The translations under genes were made by a program, and so were the position numbers. 41,036 nucleotides of DNA from the NCBI RefSeq assembly GCF_021531255.1, contig NZ_JAFBIO010000017.1:1-41036 (forward strand). The letters are read 5' to 3'. The DNA comes from Allofournierella massiliensis (GTDB lineage Bacteria > Bacillota > Clostridia > Oscillospirales > Ruminococcaceae). Below, piece by piece: positions 38,827 through 41,036 of this stretch (position 1 is its first letter; each line of letters opens with the position of its first letter). A model generated the notes under the pieces. The model did no database searches and was not told the DNA's origin. It worked only from the letters and a program-made list of their open reading frames with translations.

Positions 38827-39848
38827 TACCCTTCTTCCTGCAGGGAGGTGCCGGGGTAATAGGTTTCCAGAATTTCCCCATAGCTTTTGCCGGTAAGAGC
38901 CATGGCCTTGGCCCCGTACTGGCTCATGCCCACCCCGTGGCCGTAACCTTTGGTGGTGAAGGTGAAATCCTCCCCTTCCAGGCTCACCGAAAAACAGGCG
39001 CTGCGCAGCCCCAGAGCCGAGCGGATGGCGGTGCCCTCCATGGCGGTGCCGCCCCATTCCATAGTATCCACATAACCGGCGGGGGTGTAGCTGACCGCCC
39101 CGGCCCAGCCCGAGCAGTCCCCGGAAAAATCGCCCCCCAGCCCGGCCCCCTCCAGCAGGGCCTTCAGCTCGGTGGCGGAATAGACCACCTGGGCCTCATA
39201 GTCCGGGCTGGTGAGGTCTAGGGCCGAATCCACCCCCTGCAGGTAGGGCAGGGCCTCGTCCCACACGTTCTGGCTGGCCTCGGTGACCCCGCAGCTGATG
39301 GCGTGGTAGCAGGCCGCCGCGGGCTCGTCCTCCCAGGTGAGGAGGGTGTGCTCCACCGGGGCCAGCACCTCCTGCAGCCGGGCCAGGTTTTCCTCAAAGG
39401 CGTCGCCCCAGTAGCTGGCCATCACCTCCCGGGTCATATAGCCCTGGCGCAGGCTGGAGTTTACCGTGATCCAGCCACCGTTGTTGGCCTCGGCGCCCCC
39501 CTGCATCCCCTGGTACAAAAGATAGCTGTGGCTGGCAATGCCCTGGGCCCGCAGGGCTTCGTCCGGCCAGGCCACCGGCATCTCGCTGGCCACCGCCCCC
39601 ACCATGTATTCCAGCGGGGTGAGTTCCAGCAGCCGGCCCTGGCCCTCGTCCCACAGATACACCATGCCCTGGGCGGCCTCTTCCTGGGCCGGCTGGGAAG
39701 AGGCGGGGGAGGCCTCCGGCCAGGGGGAGCTGACGGCGGGCTCCTGACCGGCGCCTGAGCCCTCCCCAGGGGCAAGGCCCAGCCCCACCAGAGGGGTGAG
39801 CAGGACCAACAGGGAAAAAACGGACATGCACAAAGCGGTTTTTCGCAT
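38826..39848 (-). CDS. SpoIID/LytB-domain protein
   Basis: A 340-aa exported protein. A short basic start and hydrophobic helix (about 4-25) act as signal or anchor. A Ser/Pro/Ala-rich linker (about 27-60) follows, then the SpoIID domain. The catalytic glutamate is E89 in [20 protein letters not shown]. The C-terminal [18 protein letters not shown] and [11 protein letters not shown] are hallmarks. SpoIID is a lytic transglycosylase that removes stripped glycan strands during engulfment in sporulation; LytB-domain relatives also act in vegetative cells. ATG 39848 has GGAGGA upstream; the longer frame is antisense of the next gene. Whether the organism sporulates cannot be told from this window. 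Confidence 0.85.
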   Translation of the reverse strand: MRKTALCMSVFSLLVLLTPLVGLGLAPGEGSGAGQEPAVSSPWPEASPASSQPAQEEAAQGMVYLWDEGQGRLLELTPLEYMVGAVASEMPVAWPDEALRAQGIASHSYLLYQGMQGGAEANNGGWITVNSSLRQGYMTREVMASYWGDAFEENLARLQEVLAPVEHTLLTWEDEPAAACYHAISCGVTEASQNVWDEALPYLQGVDSALDLTSPDYEAQVVYSATELKALLEGAGLGGDFSGDCSGWAGAVSYTPAGYVDTMEWGGTAMEGTAIRSALGLRSACFSVSLEGEDFTFTTKGYGHGVGMSQYGAKAMALTGKSYGEILETYYPGTSLQEEG

Positions 39849-39913
39849 AAAAAATCCTCCGCAAAGCCAAAAAGGCCCGGTTGCAATTTCCCCAAAAAGA
39901 GGGTAAACTGTTT

Positions 39914-39919
39914 GAGTAT
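39914..39919 (-). promoter_or_regulatory. Possible -10 element of the SpoIID-type gene
   Basis: Minus-strand TATACT about 65 nt upstream of the start. No good -35 box was seen in the GC-rich sequence before it. Confidence 0.35.
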
Positions 39920-40031
39920 ACCCGCCCGGCGGCCAAGGCCGGGGCGGCAAGGGGGGACAGGTCGTCCACCCCATATCTATGCGGCGGGCAGGGGCAAAAT
40001 GCCCGCCCCGGGGGAAGGAAAGGAAGAAGGT

Positions 40032-40847
40032 ATGAAACGGGCAGCTGCATTGCTGGTCTTGCTGGTCTGCCTGGCGCTGGGGGCCCTGCGCTGGGTGGAT
40101 CTTTTGAATTACTGCGATCTGGCCACCGGGTTTGTGACCCGGGGGGAATTTTGGTGGAGATACGCGGCCATGGGCGGGGCGGTGGTCCTGCTCTGGCTGG
40201 GGGGCTTTCTGGCGCCCCGCCGGCCGGCCTGCATGCTGCGCACCAGCCGGCCCCTGGGGCTTTGCTCCGCCCTGTGCGCCGTGAGCTGGGCCGCCGCTGC
40301 CGGCGTGACCCTTGCCCAGGCCCTGGCCCGGGAGGATAACGTCCAGCTGGCCCTCAGCATTTTGTACGTGCTGACCGCCCTCTGGCTTTTCCTGATGGCG
40401 GCCTCCCGGCTTACCCGATACATCGACGCCCCCAGCGGCAGCGCCCTGGTGGGGGTGGCGGGCACCATCGGGCTTTATCTGCTCACCGTCTGTCGGTTCG
40501 GCTTCCGGCCGGCCAGCATCCAGCGGATCAGCGTGACGGTGGAGGCCCTCAGCGCCCTGGCCGTCCTGCTTTTCATGAGCGTGCTGGTGCGGGCCTCCTA
40601 CCTGCCCTTTACCTCCTGCGGGCGGCGGCTGACCTTTTTGGGGGGCACCGCCTTCCTGTTCTGCACCTGCCTGGAAATGCCCCAGACCTTCTGCCGCTGG
40701 GTGGCGGGATATGCCCAGCAGGGTGAGATGGCCCTGAGCCTGGCCCTGGGCTGCACCGGCCTGCTGGGAGCGGTGAGCGCCCTCTGTGCCGTGGCGGGCG
40801 GCGAGGGCGGCCCGGCCCCCGCGCGGCGGGAAGAGGAAGAAGAATAA
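40032..40847 (+). CDS. Polytopic membrane protein of unknown function
   Basis: A 271-aa protein with about eight hydrophobic helices and an acidic C-terminal tail (REEEEE). No family is recognised. Noticeable features are several membrane-embedded cysteines ([19 protein letters not shown]) and an extracytoplasmic loop with [16 protein letters not shown] 40032 has AGGAAGAAGG just upstream; the longer frame from 39,912 has a low-complexity leader without a binding site. It is divergent from the SpoIID-type gene and ends at a bidirectional terminator. Confidence 0.72.
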   Translation: MKRAAALLVLLVCLALGALRWVDLLNYCDLATGFVTRGEFWWRYAAMGGAVVLLWLGGFLAPRRPACMLRTSRPLGLCSALCAVSWAAAAGVTLAQALAREDNVQLALSILYVLTALWLFLMAASRLTRYIDAPSGSALVGVAGTIGLYLLTVCRFGFRPASIQRISVTVEALSALAVLLFMSVLVRASYLPFTSCGRRLTFLGGTAFLFCTCLEMPQTFCRWVAGYAQQGEMALSLALGCTGLLGAVSALCAVAGGEGGPAPARREEEEE

Positions 40848-40892
40848 GCCTTCCCGGCCCGGCGGAAAGGGCCCGGATTTTAACAAACAAAG

Positions 40893-40931
40893 AGCGCCCC
40901 GGCGGGATGGGTTCCCGTCGGGGCGCTTTTT
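40893..40931. terminator. Bidirectional terminator
   Basis: AGCGCCCCG-g-CGGG ... CCCG-t-CGGGGCGCT followed by TTTTTG on plus, and by CTTTGTTTGTT on minus. Confidence 0.87.
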
Positions 40932-40952
40932 GTTCTGGGGAGTTTGGCCGGG

Positions 40953-41036
40953 TCAGTCCGGCAGGATGCAGCAGGGAGAAAGCTGGATGAGATAGGGGGA
41001 GAAGCGATCTTCCGGCAGAAAAAGGGGGGAGAAGGG
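40953..41036 (-). CDS. Possible 3' end of a minus-strand gene (partial)
   Basis: The minus strand from the window edge reads open for 27 codons to TGA (ending SPYLIQLSPCCILPD), placed correctly before the bidirectional terminator. The length is too short for a family call, and a chance open frame cannot be excluded. Confidence 0.35.
   Translation of the reverse strand, partial: PFSPLFLPEDRFSPYLIQLSPCCILPD

Noticed and set aside
36766-39057. Long minus-strand frame opposite the gamma-glutamyltransferase gene
   Set aside because: Same antisense artefact of GC bias; composition is not protein-like and the plus strand encodes a clear enzyme.
40000-40886. Upstream extension of the SpoIID-type frame on the minus strand
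   Set aside because: The extension is antisense to the polytopic membrane protein gene. The signal peptide and GGAGGA-preceded ATG at 39,848 fix the true start.
1-41036. CRISPR array, tRNA or rRNA genes, complete insertion sequence
   Set aside because: No regularly spaced direct repeats, no tRNA-like cloverleaf ends or rRNA stretches and no intact transposase were recognised by eye.

Overview
The window looks like a chromosomal segment of a GC-rich Clostridia member, most like the Faecalibacterium/Gemmiger/Subdoligranulum group of Oscillospiraceae. This placement is an inference from gene families, AGGAGG-type ribosome binding sites, strong codon bias to G/C third positions and the gene content (divergent topoisomerase IV pair, secG-rnr, DUF554, cytosolic gamma-glutamyltransferase, SpoIID-like protein). 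No rRNA or tRNA gene is present to confirm it.

Left host block (1-12,235): an acidic tail-anchored protein (5' end outside the window), a two-gene topoisomerase IV-like operon, secG, RNase R, a homocysteine methyltransferase-family protein and an AEC transporter, all on the plus strand. A two-gene minus operon (iron-sulfur flavoprotein, alpha/beta hydrolase) follows, transcribed divergently from a rumA-type 23S rRNA methyltransferase.

Island (about 12,235-23,450): base composition drops and the content changes to mobile-element debris and cargo. The 3' end of rumA has been replaced by an element-type tail, next to a chimeric remnant of topoisomerase III fused to a serine recombinase. Then come a standalone 175-aa gene, a 5'-truncated DUF4366 conjugation gene and a 3'-truncated parB. 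The rest is a minus-strand cassette: a TetR regulator, GNAT acetyltransferases, a 50-aa protein, a lipoprotein, a CPBP protease, a 58-aa membrane protein, an ABC ATPase and permease, a CmpB-like protein and small membrane or secreted proteins. Two matching palindromes place TetR over its own promoter and over the 50-aa/lipoprotein/CPBP operon. Three cassette genes carry an in-frame TAG and one also has a frameshift. The right edge cuts into a host CNNM/CBS (hemolysin-type) gene that has lost both ends.

Right host block (24,200-end): cyclase-family hydrolase, aldo/keto reductase, a frameshifted zinc-ribbon protein, DUF2085, SstT-type serine/threonine symporter, a Crp/Fnr regulator divergent from a 4Fe-4S protein with a shared palindromic operator, DUF554, and a NYN-nuclease/OST-HTH protein. 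On the minus strand follow PhzF-like isomerase, BirA and the metG-tatD-small protein operon. The window ends with gamma-glutamyltransferase, a SpoIID-type protein, a polytopic membrane protein and a possible partial gene. Intrinsic terminators separate nearly every transcription unit, many of them bidirectional.
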